A DNA stretch of 64,000 nucleotides, taken from assembly GCA_019423795.1 (NCBI GenBank), contig JAHZAT010000073.1, positions 1 through 64,000 on the forward strand, given 5' to 3'. Origin of the DNA: Clostridiales bacterium (lineage in GTDB: Bacteria > Bacillota > Clostridia > Lachnospirales > Lachnospiraceae). This document shows positions 19,324 to 29,877 of the stretch, piece after piece. A model generated the notes under the pieces. The model did no database searches. It had not been told where the DNA came from and was given only the letters and a program-made list of their open reading frames with translations. Within the stretch, counting starts at the first letter, position 1. Every line of letters starts with the position of its first letter. The position numbers and the translations under genes were made by a program.

Positions 19324-20795
19324 AAAAAGAAAAGAAATCATCAATATTTTGGATATTGATCATATTTTTTGTATTATTTTCCATTTGGCAGTTATGGGTG
19401 CCGGAAGCACTGGATGATTGGCGATGGGGAAGTGAAGTAGGGATCATGAGATTAAAAACGTGGTTTGAAGGATATAATGGACGTTACTTTGGAGATATTT
19501 TGGTCATTGTTTTAACAAGATTGCCGATCGTATTGAGAAGTATGGCTATTTCTGGGATAATGACCGCAATGTTATACTTGATATATCAATTGACAGAATA
19601 TAAGATATTATCATTTTTAATTTGTGTTTTTTTTGTAGTTAATATTCCAACAAGCTTAATGAGTCAGACGTATGGATGGGTATCAGGATTTTCAAATTTC
19701 TGTGTTAGTGCAACGATGATTCTTGGATTTTTGCTATATCATATATCTATTTTCAAAGAAAAGAAAGTGTCGAAGTTGAAAACAGGGATTTCAATGATCA
19801 ATGCATTTCTTGGAAGCTTGGTTCTTGAAAATTCAACTGTATATCTAATTGTACTAAGTATCGCTTTTTTAATTATTTATGGTGTACAATATAAGAAGCT
19901 GCATAAGGGAATGTTCTTTCATTTGATCATGGTTGGTATTGGTGCATTTTGGATGTTCTCGAATAGCGCATATCGTATGGCTGCGGCACATACATCACAA
20001 GGAACAGGAAAAGAGATCGCAGCGTTTGAATTAAGCTTTGAATGGTTTGCCTCTGCATTAAAGGTATACGCAGACACGATCATTAATTATTGGATCATGC
20101 CGAATCATTTATTAAATATAGTGACATGTGGATTGATTTTGATATTACTCCAAAAGAGAAAGAAGAAAGGACAAGGATTATTCTTGGTTCTGTTCAGTGG
20201 TTTTTTAGCATTTTATATATTTAATTTTATGAATCTTGGTACATGGAAAGATTATTTGGCATGGGGCAATGCAGCGCAGGCTGTAATAGTAACGACGTAT
20301 TGTTTAGCATTGGCAGCTTTTAGTGCATGGTTTATTACAGATTTTAAGGATAAGGTGATCGTTCAGATCATTTTATGGTCACAACTGATTTTAATGGGAC
20401 CATTGATCGTTGCAAGTCCGATTGCAATTCGTTGTTTTTATGTAACATATATCTTTTTCGTTTTATATCTTGGAGTATTGTTATCGTATAGTATACGAAG
20501 TGGATTTTTAAAGATAAGCAAAGGATATTTAAACACAGGGATCATGATGTGTATTTTCTTTGTGATGATCGGAAATATTGGTGTATATTATTTTGTTCAT
20601 GGACAAGTGAATGACAGACTTCAATATATACAAACACAGATAAAACAAGGAGAGAAGAAGATTGAATTAAAGGAAATACCGCTTGGAGATACATACTGTT
20701 ATGGTTTAGATGTATATAATCCAGCATGGGTATGGCGTTATAAGATGTATTATAATATCCCAGGAGATATTGAATTGAAATTCCCAGAGAGATAG
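19320..20795 (+). CDS. DUF6056-like polytopic membrane protein
   Basis: 491 residues from TTG 19320, chosen because AAGGAG lies 10 bases ahead and the TTG overlaps the TGA of the upstream gene; the frame is open further upstream. About twelve membrane segments. The first extracytoplasmic loop, EALDDWRWGSEVG followed by GYNGRYFGD, matches DUF6056-type proteins found with glycan-modifying genes in Lachnospiraceae and lactobacilli. The acidic pair (DD) in this loop recalls GT-C transferases. It probably adds a lipid-linked sugar to the polymer outside the cell, which is inference. The C-terminal tail (about 420-491) is soluble. Confidence 0.7.
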   Translation: MKKEKKSSIFWILIIFFVLFSIWQLWVPEALDDWRWGSEVGIMRLKTWFEGYNGRYFGDILVIVLTRLPIVLRSMAISGIMTAMLYLIYQLTEYKILSFLICVFFVVNIPTSLMSQTYGWVSGFSNFCVSATMILGFLLYHISIFKEKKVSKLKTGISMINAFLGSLVLENSTVYLIVLSIAFLIIYGVQYKKLHKGMFFHLIMVGIGAFWMFSNSAYRMAAAHTSQGTGKEIAAFELSFEWFASALKVYADTIINYWIMPNHLLNIVTCGLILILLQKRKKKGQGLFLVLFSGFLAFYIFNFMNLGTWKDYLAWGNAAQAVIVTTYCLALAAFSAWFITDFKDKVIVQIILWSQLILMGPLIVASPIAIRCFYVTYIFFVLYLGVLLSYSIRSGFLKISKGYLNTGIMMCIFFVMIGNIGVYYFVHGQVNDRLQYIQTQIKQGEKKIELKEIPLGDTYCYGLDVYNPAWVWRYKMYYNIPGDIELKFPER

Positions 20796-20804
20796 GAGTA
20801 AGTG

Positions 20805-23800
20805 ATGAGAGAGATAAAAGTAAGTGTTATCATACCAATTTATAACGTAGAAGAATATTTGGAAGAATGTCTGCAATCAGTTGTAGATCAGACATTAGAG
20901 GATCTGCAGGTCATCATGGTTGATGATGGTTCTTTAGATGGAAGTACAGACATTGCCAAGAAATTTGCTAGTCGATATGATCATTTTGAGTATGTAAGAC
21001 AGGTAAATGGTGGACTTGGAAATGCGAGAAATACAGGAGTGAAGTATGCAAAAGGAAAATACATTATTTTTCTTGATTCAGATGATATTGTTCCAGATGA
21101 TGCATACGAGAAAATGTATCTTGCAGCAGAGAAAAATCATAGCGAGATGGTAGTTGGAAGTGTTGCGAGATTTAACTCAAAGAAAGACCATGTATCGAAT
21201 CTGCATGAAATTGCATTTAGAAAATATATTGATAAAACACATATTACAGACAATACGGATCTGATTTATGATACAACCTCATGGAATAAATTAATTTTGA
21301 AAGAGTTTTGGGATCGTAATCATTTTGAATTTCCAGAGAGAATTCTCTATGAAGATATTCCAGTAACGATTCCTATGCATTATCTTGCTAATAATGTGAC
21401 AATGGTGCAGGATGTCTGTTATCGTTGGAGAATTCGTGATGGAGCTAATAAGTCTATTACGCAGAGAGCAGATGACTTTACGAATATGAGAGATCGTATT
21501 ACCGTTTTACGTATGGTAGATAAATTCTTTGAGGAGAATGTCAAAGAACAAGAATTATGGGATGCAAAATATTATAAATGGTTATATATTGATCTGATGA
21601 TCTATGTGAACAACTGTATTTATCTTTCAGATAACAGAACACTTGAGATGATGAAGATCATTAAAGATTATATAGAAGAAACAATTCCTTTAGAAACGAT
21701 CGATAAGTTGCCAGTTTTATATCGTGAAAAATATGTGGCTTTGATGAATCTGGATGAAAAACGATTAGTAAAACTGCGTCAATATGAAGTTGATAATTAT
21801 AAGAATTTAAAGATCGTGAAAAAGGGCAACAAATATATTGGAAAATTCCCGAAAGCGATCGTAACTGGTGATAAGGCAGATATGACGGAGGCATTAGATC
21901 AGTGGAGACTTACTCAATTGATTTATGATGTTACATGGCAGAAAGAGCAATGTGTGATCGAAGGATATGTATTCTTACGAGGATTATCTGTACCAAATGT
22001 AAATGTACAAAAGTTATCAGCACATCTGGTATGCTTAAGTACAGGAGAGAAGATTCCTCTGGAAATACAAAGTATTAAATCACAATATGCACAGAAGAAA
22101 TTTGGCTTAAAAATTGATAACGAGACAAAACAGATTCATTTAGCAAATTATAAAGGTTGTGGATACCGGATCATACTTGATGCAGCCAAAATCAGAGAAT
22201 TAAAGCTTGATGGAGAATACCATATATTATTAACTTATGAGAGAGACAGCTGGAAGAAAGAGACTATTTTAAGAGGAATCTTAAAATCTCTTGGCAATAA
22301 ATTGGACAAGAAAACATATTTTAAAGATCATATGCTGATTGAACTTAGCAAGTCTTACAGATACGATTTTAAAGTGAAAATTTCACAAAAGAACATCGAA
22401 TTAAATGATATGAAATTGGACGGTGATCAGTTAAGATTAAAACTTTCTGAGAAAGTTGATGCATTATATGAAGCGAAAGATGCACATAATGCGGAAATTT
22501 TAAAAGCAGCTATAACACAGGAAGATGTTTCTGTGGATATTTTAGATATTCCAGAAAATAAACGATATATTGCAGTTAAAAAAGGTAATTTATTTATTCC
22601 TGTATACAAAGAAAAGAAAAAGAGAATCTTTGTAGAAAACCAGAAGAATCAGTTAGTAGAAGAAACATCAGGAGATCATAGATGTTACTTGTTAAATCGA
22701 AAGGCAGTACCTGTGATACGAGATGTAAAACAGAATGAGGAACAGTTTTCATTTGAGATCATCAACAAAAATATCGGTAACTGGCAGAGAGCAACATTGT
22801 ATGTAGAAGATCCATTAGAAGAAGAAAAGATTATTCTTGGAACAGGATCCGTGAATCAACATGGAGAAGAGGAGAAAGTAGTCATTTCTTTAAGTTTAAA
22901 GGACGAAAAAATCATCAAGAATCTTTATGCAAGACGTCGTCAGGTGTTTATTTTATATGAAAATAATGAACAGCAGAAGGTATGTGCACTTGGTGGGGAA
23001 CATAAAGTTTTTGATAAAAAATACTACACGAAAGAAAGAAGATATCGATTTATTATTGATCCAGAAGATGATTTTCTGTATTTTACTACGCTGAGGGTCA
23101 AGGAATTCCTGACAAGAAGTGCGAAGAAAAGAGCTTTTGTCAACAGATTCTTATATCCGTTATTAAGACTTCTTCCATTAAAGAAAAAATGGATCGTATT
23201 TGAATCTATGTGGGGAAGTAAATTTAGCTGTAACCCTAGATATTTATATGAATATATTGATAAGAATCATCCAGATTATACGTGTATCTGGTCATTAAAA
23301 GATGAATGCATTCCGATCACGGGAAATGGTGTTAGAGTCAGAAGACTATCTTGGAAGTATTTATATTATATGGCAAGAGCAAAATACTTTGTGAATAATG
23401 TAAATTTTGCTGATTCTTATGAGAAGAGAAAAGGGCAGATTGAAGTACAGACGATGCATGGAACACCATTAAAGACAATTGGATTGGATGTACCAGGCGA
23501 TTTCCCTACAAAGAAATCAGAAAAGAAGTACATTAGAAAGTGTAAACGTTGGGATTATCTGATCGTGCAAAGTAAGTTTGTTGCGGATCTTGCACCATCT
23601 GCATTTAAATTTGAAAACACGATCATGGATACTGGATATCCAAGAACAGATATTTTGTATTCTTCTAATAACGAAGAAGAAATGGGCAGATTAAAAGAAA
23701 AATTAGGACTTCCAAAAGATAAGAAAGTCATCATGTATGCACCAACATGGAGAGTGCGTGATAAGTTTGAATTAATGCTAGATCTTGAGAAGATGAAGGA

Positions 23801-24242
23801 AAAATTTTCAGATGAATATGTATTGATCTTAAGACTGCATCACTTTTCAGCAAAAGGTTGGAAAGGAGTTCCAGCAGATGGATTTGTGTATGATCTTACG
23901 GATTATGAATCTATTGAAGATCTATATATCATTACAGACATCCTGATCACAGATTATTCTTCTGTAATGTTTGATTATGCAGTTCTCGACAGACCAATGT
24001 TATTCTTTACATATGATCTGGATGAATATAGAGATAAGCTTCGTGGATTTAATATTGATATCGAAAAAGAAGCACCAGGACCATTACTATATACGTCTGA
24101 TGAGGTGTTAGATGCGATTGAGCATCTGGATGAAACGATTGAAAATTCAAAACAGAGAGTCGATGCATTCCATGAAACATACATTCCATATGAATGTGAA
24201 AATTCATCTGAAAAAGTATTTAATATGATGCAGGGAAAATAA
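20805..24242 (+). CDS. Bifunctional GT2 glycosyltransferase-glycerophosphotransferase
   Basis: 1145 residues from ATG 20805 (a GTG one codon earlier is possible; AGGAG is 6 bases ahead). Residues about 5-250 are a GT2 domain: VIIPIYNVEEYLEECL, VDDGSLDGS (about 38), NGGLGNARNTG and LDSDD (about 91). A long beta-rich middle follows (about 340-770). Residues about 790-1140 are a CDP-glycerol glycerophosphotransferase domain (TagB/TagF family, PF04464): MHGTPLKT (about 884), APTWR, and TDYSSVMFDYAVLDRP. Expected to add both a sugar and glycerol phosphate units to a lipid-linked chain, making a mixed glycan/glycerol-phosphate polymer. It is a fusion of two activities usually on separate chains in Bacillus subtilis. 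Confidence 0.88.
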   Translation: MREIKVSVIIPIYNVEEYLEECLQSVVDQTLEDLQVIMVDDGSLDGSTDIAKKFASRYDHFEYVRQVNGGLGNARNTGVKYAKGKYIIFLDSDDIVPDDAYEKMYLAAEKNHSEMVVGSVARFNSKKDHVSNLHEIAFRKYIDKTHITDNTDLIYDTTSWNKLILKEFWDRNHFEFPERILYEDIPVTIPMHYLANNVTMVQDVCYRWRIRDGANKSITQRADDFTNMRDRITVLRMVDKFFEENVKEQELWDAKYYKWLYIDLMIYVNNCIYLSDNRTLEMMKIIKDYIEETIPLETIDKLPVLYREKYVALMNLDEKRLVKLRQYEVDNYKNLKIVKKGNKYIGKFPKAIVTGDKADMTEALDQWRLTQLIYDVTWQKEQCVIEGYVFLRGLSVPNVNVQKLSAHLVCLSTGEKIPLEIQSIKSQYAQKKFGLKIDNETKQIHLANYKGCGYRIILDAAKIRELKLDGEYHILLTYERDSWKKETILRGILKSLGNKLDKKTYFKDHMLIELSKSYRYDFKVKISQKNIELNDMKLDGDQLRLKLSEKVDALYEAKDAHNAEILKAAITQEDVSVDILDIPENKRYIAVKKGNLFIPVYKEKKKRIFVENQKNQLVEETSGDHRCYLLNRKAVPVIRDVKQNEEQFSFEIINKNIGNWQRATLYVEDPLEEEKIILGTGSVNQHGEEEKVVISLSLKDEKIIKNLYARRRQVFILYENNEQQKVCALGGEHKVFDKKYYTKERRYRFIIDPEDDFLYFTTLRVKEFLTRSAKKRAFVNRFLYPLLRLLPLKKKWIVFESMWGSKFSCNPRYLYEYIDKNHPDYTCIWSLKDECIPITGNGVRVRRLSWKYLYYMARAKYFVNNVNFADSYEKRKGQIEVQTMHGTPLKTIGLDVPGDFPTKKSEKKYIRKCKRWDYLIVQSKFVADLAPSAFKFENTIMDTGYPRTDILYSSNNEEEMGRLKEKLGLPKDKKVIMYAPTWRVRDKFELMLDLEKMKEKFSDEYVLILRLHHFSAKGWKGVPADGFVYDLTDYESIEDLYIITDILITDYSSVMFDYAVLDRPMLFFTYDLDEYRDKLRGFNIDIEKEAPGPLLYTSDEVLDAIEHLDETIENSKQRVDAFHETYIPYECENSSEKVFNMMQGK

Positions 24243-24307
24243 AAACAAACAATGCCATAAGGCAGAACAATCTTTAAGAAGGTCATTGAAAGGTTTAAGA
24301 AGGAAAC

Positions 24308-27300
24308 ATGGATAAAATAAGAAAAATTATTCGATTTGTAAAAAGATTATTTCCAAAAACTCCAAAGATGAAATTTATCTATGCCTGGTATTATAAACAT
24401 GGCAAGATCAATGAAAAACAAGCACTCTTTGAGTCATTTCACGGCAAGGATGTGTCAGATTCATCCTTGGCGATCTTGCAGGAGTTTTTGAAAATGCCGG
24501 AATCAAAAGATTTCAAGATCTATTTTGCGACGAATGATAAGAAACGTGATCAGAAATTTATTGATTCTATCGGATTGAAAGTAGAACTTGTAGATATTGC
24601 AGATTTTAAATATGTGAAAGTGCTTGCAACATCTAAGTATCTGATCAATAACAGTTCTTTTCCGGCGTATTTCATTCGAAGAGATGAACAGGTGTACCTA
24701 CAGACATGGCATGGAACACCGTTAAAGACATTAGGAAAACGAATGCGTTTTGGAATTGAATCCATGTATAATGTGCAACATAACTTCTTACATGCCAACT
24801 ACATCATGTTCCCAAATGAATTTACAAGAAAAGTGATCATGGAAGATTATAATCTGGAAGCTTTGTATACAGGAACTGTTGTGATGAATGGATATCCAAG
24901 AAATAGTATTTTTATGGATCATGAGAAAGCTGATCAGGTAACAAAGAAGCTTGGAAATGAAGATTATACAACGATGGCATATATGCCGACATGGCGTGGA
25001 CAGAGCAATCATGATGTGAACACGTCTGAATATAGCAGAGAGATCAATCAGCTGTTACATTATCTAGATGAGAATTTAAAGGATGATCAGAAGTTATATG
25101 TAAACTTTCATCCAATTGTGCAGAAGTTTGTAAAGCTGGATAATTATGAACATATTTATCCATTTCCAAGTGGTGTTGACAAGTATGAATTTTTAAATAG
25201 TGTTGATGCACTGATCACGGATTACTCAAGTGTATTTTTTGATTACTCGATTACAAGAAAACCAATTATTTTGTATATGTATGACTATGAAGAATATATG
25301 CATGATAGAGGAATGTATTTTGATATCAAAGAATTGCCATTTAGAAAGATCTATGACAAGGAAGCATTAAGAGATTGTCTGGTCAACGAGACATTCCGAG
25401 AAGATTCTTATGAAAATGATAAGGAATATACAGAAAAATATATTCAGTATGATTCTATTGATGCTGCAAAGAATATGGCAGAACTTGTATTTCATGGAAA
25501 TATGTGCGATATGCCAACGATCGATTACAGTTTTAACAAAGAAAAGAAACGAAGAGTTTTACACTATCCAAATGTAAAAACAGCACAGACGATCGATACG
25601 ATCGCACAGATCGCTAAGAAAGATCAAGATGTAGTGATCTTTGAAAAACGTTTCTTTAATCCAGAATTAAGCAGTCATTTACATGATAATTATCTTGATG
25701 ATTTTGATTATATTTTTATTACACGAACACTTCCAAGAACCTATGCAGAAGAAGTGTTAAAGAGAAAGAGTGCCAAGGTCAGAAAAGAACTTCATAAGAG
25801 GGAGATCAAGAGATGCTTTGCAGATCTTCCAGTATATCAAAAGTTTGAGACAGAATATTACCATGGAGAAACAGGAGAGACATTTTCTTTCAATAAGAAA
25901 AAGATGATCAATGCATCCATGCGAGTAATGGAAGATCATTTGGAGATTAAGTTTGAGGAAGGCAAGAAAGGTCAGCCAAAGAAGCTGTTATTTGTAAATA
26001 AAAAAAATCAGATTATTTATACAAGGAATCTGACAGAAAAAGAATGGAAAGATCATTGTATCAAGGAATATTTTGATGAATTTCTTTCGCTTGAAATTGC
26101 AGATATGAACGGAAGATATCAGTTGATGATCGAATTAGAAGATGAAAATGGTAACAAACTGCCATATTTCTTTGTAGATCGTAAAGAATATGCAAAACGA
26201 AAAGAAGCGATGGATGAATTAGATAAATCTTCTGTATATATGACAGGAATCAAGAAACATGATATCACCTATCAGAATACATTCGAGCCTGCGGATACAA
26301 GTGTGATTCCTTATATGAATGAAGTAGATGGAAGATTTTCTGTATTTATGGGAGATCAGGCACAGTTATCTGTTCGTAATATGCGTGGACAAGTATTGAA
26401 ATTCAAAATTAAGGGTTCAAAAGTTCATGTAAAAATGAAATATAAAAACAAAGAAGCTGGAATTAAAAATGTCATATTATCATATCGAAGTAAAGTGGAG
26501 ACGATCGATTATCCATTTGAATATAAAGTAACGAGGTCAGGGGATCATTATATCATTGATGCCAACATCGATATGTCGACATTATCACTGGAAGAACTGT
26601 TTTGGGATGTATTTGCTGTAACAGAGAAGAATGGAGAAGAAGTAAGAGTAAGTGCATATTGGAGCAGATGGCAGAGATTAAAATTATTACTGATGAATTA
26701 TCAATGTGATGTTGACCAAGAACACATTATTTTCCCTTATTCGACGATCACATGCAAAATGGCATTTACTTATCGTACAAGATCAAAATATGATGGATTT
26801 GATGTAAAGATCAAGGAATTAGCAGCTTTTGGTGTTTATACCTTGTTATTACCGTATTGGAAAAAGAAACGAGTATGGTTAGTATTTGAGAAATTCTGCT
26901 CTATGGCACAGGATAATGGGTATTATTTCTTCAAATATTGCATGGAGCAGCTTCCAAAAGAGAAGAATCAGCATATTTATTATATCCTTGATACAGATTC
27001 CGCTGATTATGATAAGATGAAGCAATATGGAAAACATGTGATTCCATTTATGAGTTTTCGACATATTTTATATTCACTTGTTGCTAATTTATATATAGCT
27101 TCTGATTCAAAGAAACATTTATATACATGGAGAGCAAAACCAAATGTGATCTCAAATCGTATTTCAAAACATAATATCTTGTTTTTACAGCATGGGGTGA
27201 CAGCGTTAAAACGTGTACATCCGATCTTTGGAATGAAAGGTTCAAGTCCTATGACACATTTTACAACGACATCAAGATTTGAGCATAAGATCATTGTAGA

Positions 27301-27961
27301 GAATTTTGGATATGAAGATGGAGATGCACCGATTCTTGGATTTACGAGATGGGATGTTCTGGAAGATACTTCAAAACCAGAGGAAAAGATCATTCTCGCA
27401 ATGCCGACATGGAGATCATGGCTGGAAGAAAAGAGTGCAGAAGAGTTTAAGGCAAGTGATTATTATAAAAACTATATGAAACTGTTGCAGAGTCAGAAAC
27501 TTGCAGGAATCTTAAAAGAAAATGATGTAAAACTGATCTTTTACATTCATCCAAAGTTTAAAGATTATTTAAGTGAGTTTAATGTCAGTGGAGATAACAT
27601 TGAGTTGATCCCATTTGGAACAGAGCCATTAAATGAGATCATGAAGAAATGTTCTATGCTGATCACAGATTATTCTAGTGTATGTTGGGATGTATGTTAT
27701 CTTGATAAACCAGTATTATTCTACCAGTTTGATTATGATATGTATATGCAGGCACATGGAAGTTATCTGGATATGGAGCATGAACTATTTGGAGAACGTT
27801 ATACAGAATATGAGAAATTGATCGATGGAATTGAAGAGTATATTCACAATGGATTCAAAGAAAAAGAAGAATATACAAAATTAAAAGATTATTATTTTGA
27901 ATATCGTGATAACGATAACAGTAAACGTACGTATGAATATATCATAAGCAAAGGATATTAA
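24308..27961 (+). CDS. Tandem glycerophosphotransferase (two TagF-like domains)
   Basis: 1217 residues. First PF04464-type domain at about 20-390: TWHGTPLK (about 133), MPTWRG, TDYSSVFFDYSITRKP (about 304). Beta-rich middle at about 430-850. Second domain at about 860-1210: LQHGVTALK (about 960), MPTWRSW, TDYSSVCWDVCYLDKP (about 1119). Both keep the HG and DYSS motifs used to bind CDP-glycerol or related donors, so both may be active; the motifs differ enough to suggest different donors or acceptors. It probably alternates two phospho-polyol transfers or primes and then extends. Preceded by a 65-base gap with no terminator. Confidence 0.88.
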   Translation: MDKIRKIIRFVKRLFPKTPKMKFIYAWYYKHGKINEKQALFESFHGKDVSDSSLAILQEFLKMPESKDFKIYFATNDKKRDQKFIDSIGLKVELVDIADFKYVKVLATSKYLINNSSFPAYFIRRDEQVYLQTWHGTPLKTLGKRMRFGIESMYNVQHNFLHANYIMFPNEFTRKVIMEDYNLEALYTGTVVMNGYPRNSIFMDHEKADQVTKKLGNEDYTTMAYMPTWRGQSNHDVNTSEYSREINQLLHYLDENLKDDQKLYVNFHPIVQKFVKLDNYEHIYPFPSGVDKYEFLNSVDALITDYSSVFFDYSITRKPIILYMYDYEEYMHDRGMYFDIKELPFRKIYDKEALRDCLVNETFREDSYENDKEYTEKYIQYDSIDAAKNMAELVFHGNMCDMPTIDYSFNKEKKRRVLHYPNVKTAQTIDTIAQIAKKDQDVVIFEKRFFNPELSSHLHDNYLDDFDYIFITRTLPRTYAEEVLKRKSAKVRKELHKREIKRCFADLPVYQKFETEYYHGETGETFSFNKKKMINASMRVMEDHLEIKFEEGKKGQPKKLLFVNKKNQIIYTRNLTEKEWKDHCIKEYFDEFLSLEIADMNGRYQLMIELEDENGNKLPYFFVDRKEYAKRKEAMDELDKSSVYMTGIKKHDITYQNTFEPADTSVIPYMNEVDGRFSVFMGDQAQLSVRNMRGQVLKFKIKGSKVHVKMKYKNKEAGIKNVILSYRSKVETIDYPFEYKVTRSGDHYIIDANIDMSTLSLEELFWDVFAVTEKNGEEVRVSAYWSRWQRLKLLLMNYQCDVDQEHIIFPYSTITCKMAFTYRTRSKYDGFDVKIKELAAFGVYTLLLPYWKKKRVWLVFEKFCSMAQDNGYYFFKYCMEQLPKEKNQHIYYILDTDSADYDKMKQYGKHVIPFMSFRHILYSLVANLYIASDSKKHLYTWRAKPNVISNRISKHNILFLQHGVTALKRVHPIFGMKGSSPMTHFTTTSRFEHKIIVENFGYEDGDAPILGFTRWDVLEDTSKPEEKIILAMPTWRSWLEEKSAEEFKASDYYKNYMKLLQSQKLAGILKENDVKLIFYIHPKFKDYLSEFNVSGDNIELIPFGTEPLNEIMKKCSMLITDYSSVCWDVCYLDKPVLFYQFDYDMYMQAHGSYLDMEHELFGERYTEYEKLIDGIEEYIHNGFKEKEEYTKLKDYYFEYRDNDNSKRTYEYIISKGY

Positions 27962-27962
27962 A

Positions 27963-29018
27963 ATGGACAGAAAGAGGAGAATAAAATATATAGATCTGTG
28001 TAAAGGTTTAGGAATCTTGATGGTAACATGGGGACATATTACCAAGCTTGATAACCCGATTGATACATGGGCGGCATCATTCAAGATGGCAATTTTCTTT
28101 GTTGCCGCCGGATATCTGATCCGGTATGCAGATTCTTATCGGACACAGACATTAAAGGGGTATGCAGTAAAGTTATTGAAGTCATTGATGCTGCCATATG
28201 TCTTATTTAGTATTTTGTCGATTGGATTTCGATTTGCAACTATGATTATGAAACACAGAATTGATATTCCGGCGATCAAATCTTATATTTTGGCAACGAT
28301 CACATTAAGAGGAACATTTGCATTATGGTTTTTGCCTGTATTATTTATTGCGGAGATCCTGTTCTTCTGCCTTATCAAATATCTTCCGAAATGGATGAGG
28401 ATAGTGATATTGATCGTGATACCTGTTTTTGGAATTTGGGAGTCTTATTTTATCAGACACTTGATCGTTTCAGTGGATCCATTAACATTTGAAAGAATAT
28501 CATTTTTAATCTTACCGATCAGTAAAGCATTGATCGCATTATGGTTCTTGGAGATAGGACATATTGGATGTATGTTATTCAGTAAGGTAACATCCAGAGA
28601 AATCCGATTTATGATCGGACTGGTATTTACAATTGGAAATATCTTTTTATCACAGCAAAATAATGGTGTGGATCTAAATAATATGTCTTTAGGTATTCAC
28701 CCACCACTATTTTTTGTTACAGGAATCATTGGATCTTTTGGAGCACTATTTGTCTTTGAATTTCTTGAAGACTATGTTCCATTTACGATACTGAATTATT
28801 TTGGAAAGAATTCTTTGATACTAATGTGTACACAAAGACCGTTTTATATTATTTCTACTGCAACTGCAGGATGGAAGATTATATCAGGAATGCCAGGGAT
28901 CATGGCATGGAGATATTATATCGACTGCCTTGGGGCAATGATTCTTGTGATGATCATTGAATACTCAATAATAACATTTGTTAATACAAAAGCTAAATTT
29001 TTGATCGGAAGATTTTAG
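27963..29018 (+). CDS. Second acyltransferase family 3 membrane protein
   Basis: 351 residues, about ten membrane segments. N-terminal RIKYIDLCKGLGILMVTWGH has the conserved Lys and His, and FKMAIFFVAAGYLI the following conserved segment. RGTFALWFLPVLFIAEI and NYFGKNSLILMC are also family-like. The start lies one base after the upstream stop codon, so it is tightly coupled to the tandem glycerophosphotransferase, suggesting O-acylation of that polymer. It is distinct in sequence from the acyltransferase at 18193, so the two may modify different positions. Confidence 0.85.
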   Translation: MDRKRRIKYIDLCKGLGILMVTWGHITKLDNPIDTWAASFKMAIFFVAAGYLIRYADSYRTQTLKGYAVKLLKSLMLPYVLFSILSIGFRFATMIMKHRIDIPAIKSYILATITLRGTFALWFLPVLFIAEILFFCLIKYLPKWMRIVILIVIPVFGIWESYFIRHLIVSVDPLTFERISFLILPISKALIALWFLEIGHIGCMLFSKVTSREIRFMIGLVFTIGNIFLSQQNNGVDLNNMSLGIHPPLFFVTGIIGSFGALFVFEFLEDYVPFTILNYFGKNSLILMCTQRPFYIISTATAGWKIISGMPGIMAWRYYIDCLGAMILVMIIEYSIITFVNTKAKFLIGRF

Positions 29019-29091
29019 ATAGTTGAATAATCTGTTAAGTAATAGTATAATAGCAAGGTGTAAATTAAAAATATCAAAATGGAGAAGTACA

Positions 29092-29868
29092 GTGAAATCT
29101 TATATTGAAAATTTTAAAAAGTACAGATTCCTTTTATGGGAACTTGTAAAGAAAGGTGTTAAGTTAAAATACAGAAGATCATATTTAGGTATTTTATGGA
29201 CACTGTTAGAACCGTTAATGACAATGATCGTACTAAGTGTAGTATTTGGTACATTGTTTGGAAACAAGGATCCACATTTTCCAGTGTATATCTTATGTGG
29301 ACGTTTGATGTATAGTTTCTTTTCATCTGCGACAAATGGTGCGATGAAAGCGATCAGGACGAATGCAGGAATGATCAAGAAAGTATATGTGCCAAAATAT
29401 ATTTATCCATTATCCAGTGTATTGTTTAATTATATTATTTTTGCTATCTCTCTGATCGTGTTGGTAGTAGTATCTATTGTTTTGAAGGTATATCCAACCA
29501 TTTATCTGGCACAGGCGATCATCCCATTGATCTTATTACTGATCACGGCTTTTGGAGTTGGAATGATCCTATCTACGATGGCGGTATTCTTTAGAGATTT
29601 AGAGTATTTGTGGTCAGTAGGGTTAATGATCATTATGTATGCTTCAGCAATTTTCTACAAACCAGAGAAGTTATTAAAATCAGGTTTTGGATGGATCTTA
29701 AAATGTAATCCATTATATCTTCTGATCCATAATTTTAGACAGGCTGTTTTTGGTATGCCGATGAATATGAAGTTTTTAGCTGCATCCATCGTGTTTGCAA
29801 TCGTAAGTGTTATTGTAGGATTGATTTTCTTCTATAAGAAGCAAGATGAATTCATTCTGCATATTTAG
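29092..29868 (+). CDS. tagG: Teichoic-acid-type ABC exporter, permease
   Basis: 258 residues from GTG 29092, picked because GGAG lies 7 bases ahead and the product then begins VKSYIENFKKYRFLLWELV, as usual in the family; an upstream TTG (29023) lacks a good ribosome site. ABC-2 type permease with six membrane segments; VKLKYRRSYLGILWTLLEPLM and GMIKKVYVPKYIYPLSSVL are hallmark stretches of the TagG/RfbA/Wzm branch. It flips the lipid-linked polymer to the outside. The partner ATPase follows 9 bases later. Confidence 0.9.
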   Translation: MKSYIENFKKYRFLLWELVKKGVKLKYRRSYLGILWTLLEPLMTMIVLSVVFGTLFGNKDPHFPVYILCGRLMYSFFSSATNGAMKAIRTNAGMIKKVYVPKYIYPLSSVLFNYIIFAISLIVLVVVSIVLKVYPTIYLAQAIIPLILLLITAFGVGMILSTMAVFFRDLEYLWSVGLMIIMYASAIFYKPEKLLKSGFGWILKCNPLYLLIHNFRQAVFGMPMNMKFLAASIVFAIVSVIVGLIFFYKKQDEFILHI

Positions 29869-29877
29869 GAGGGTATC

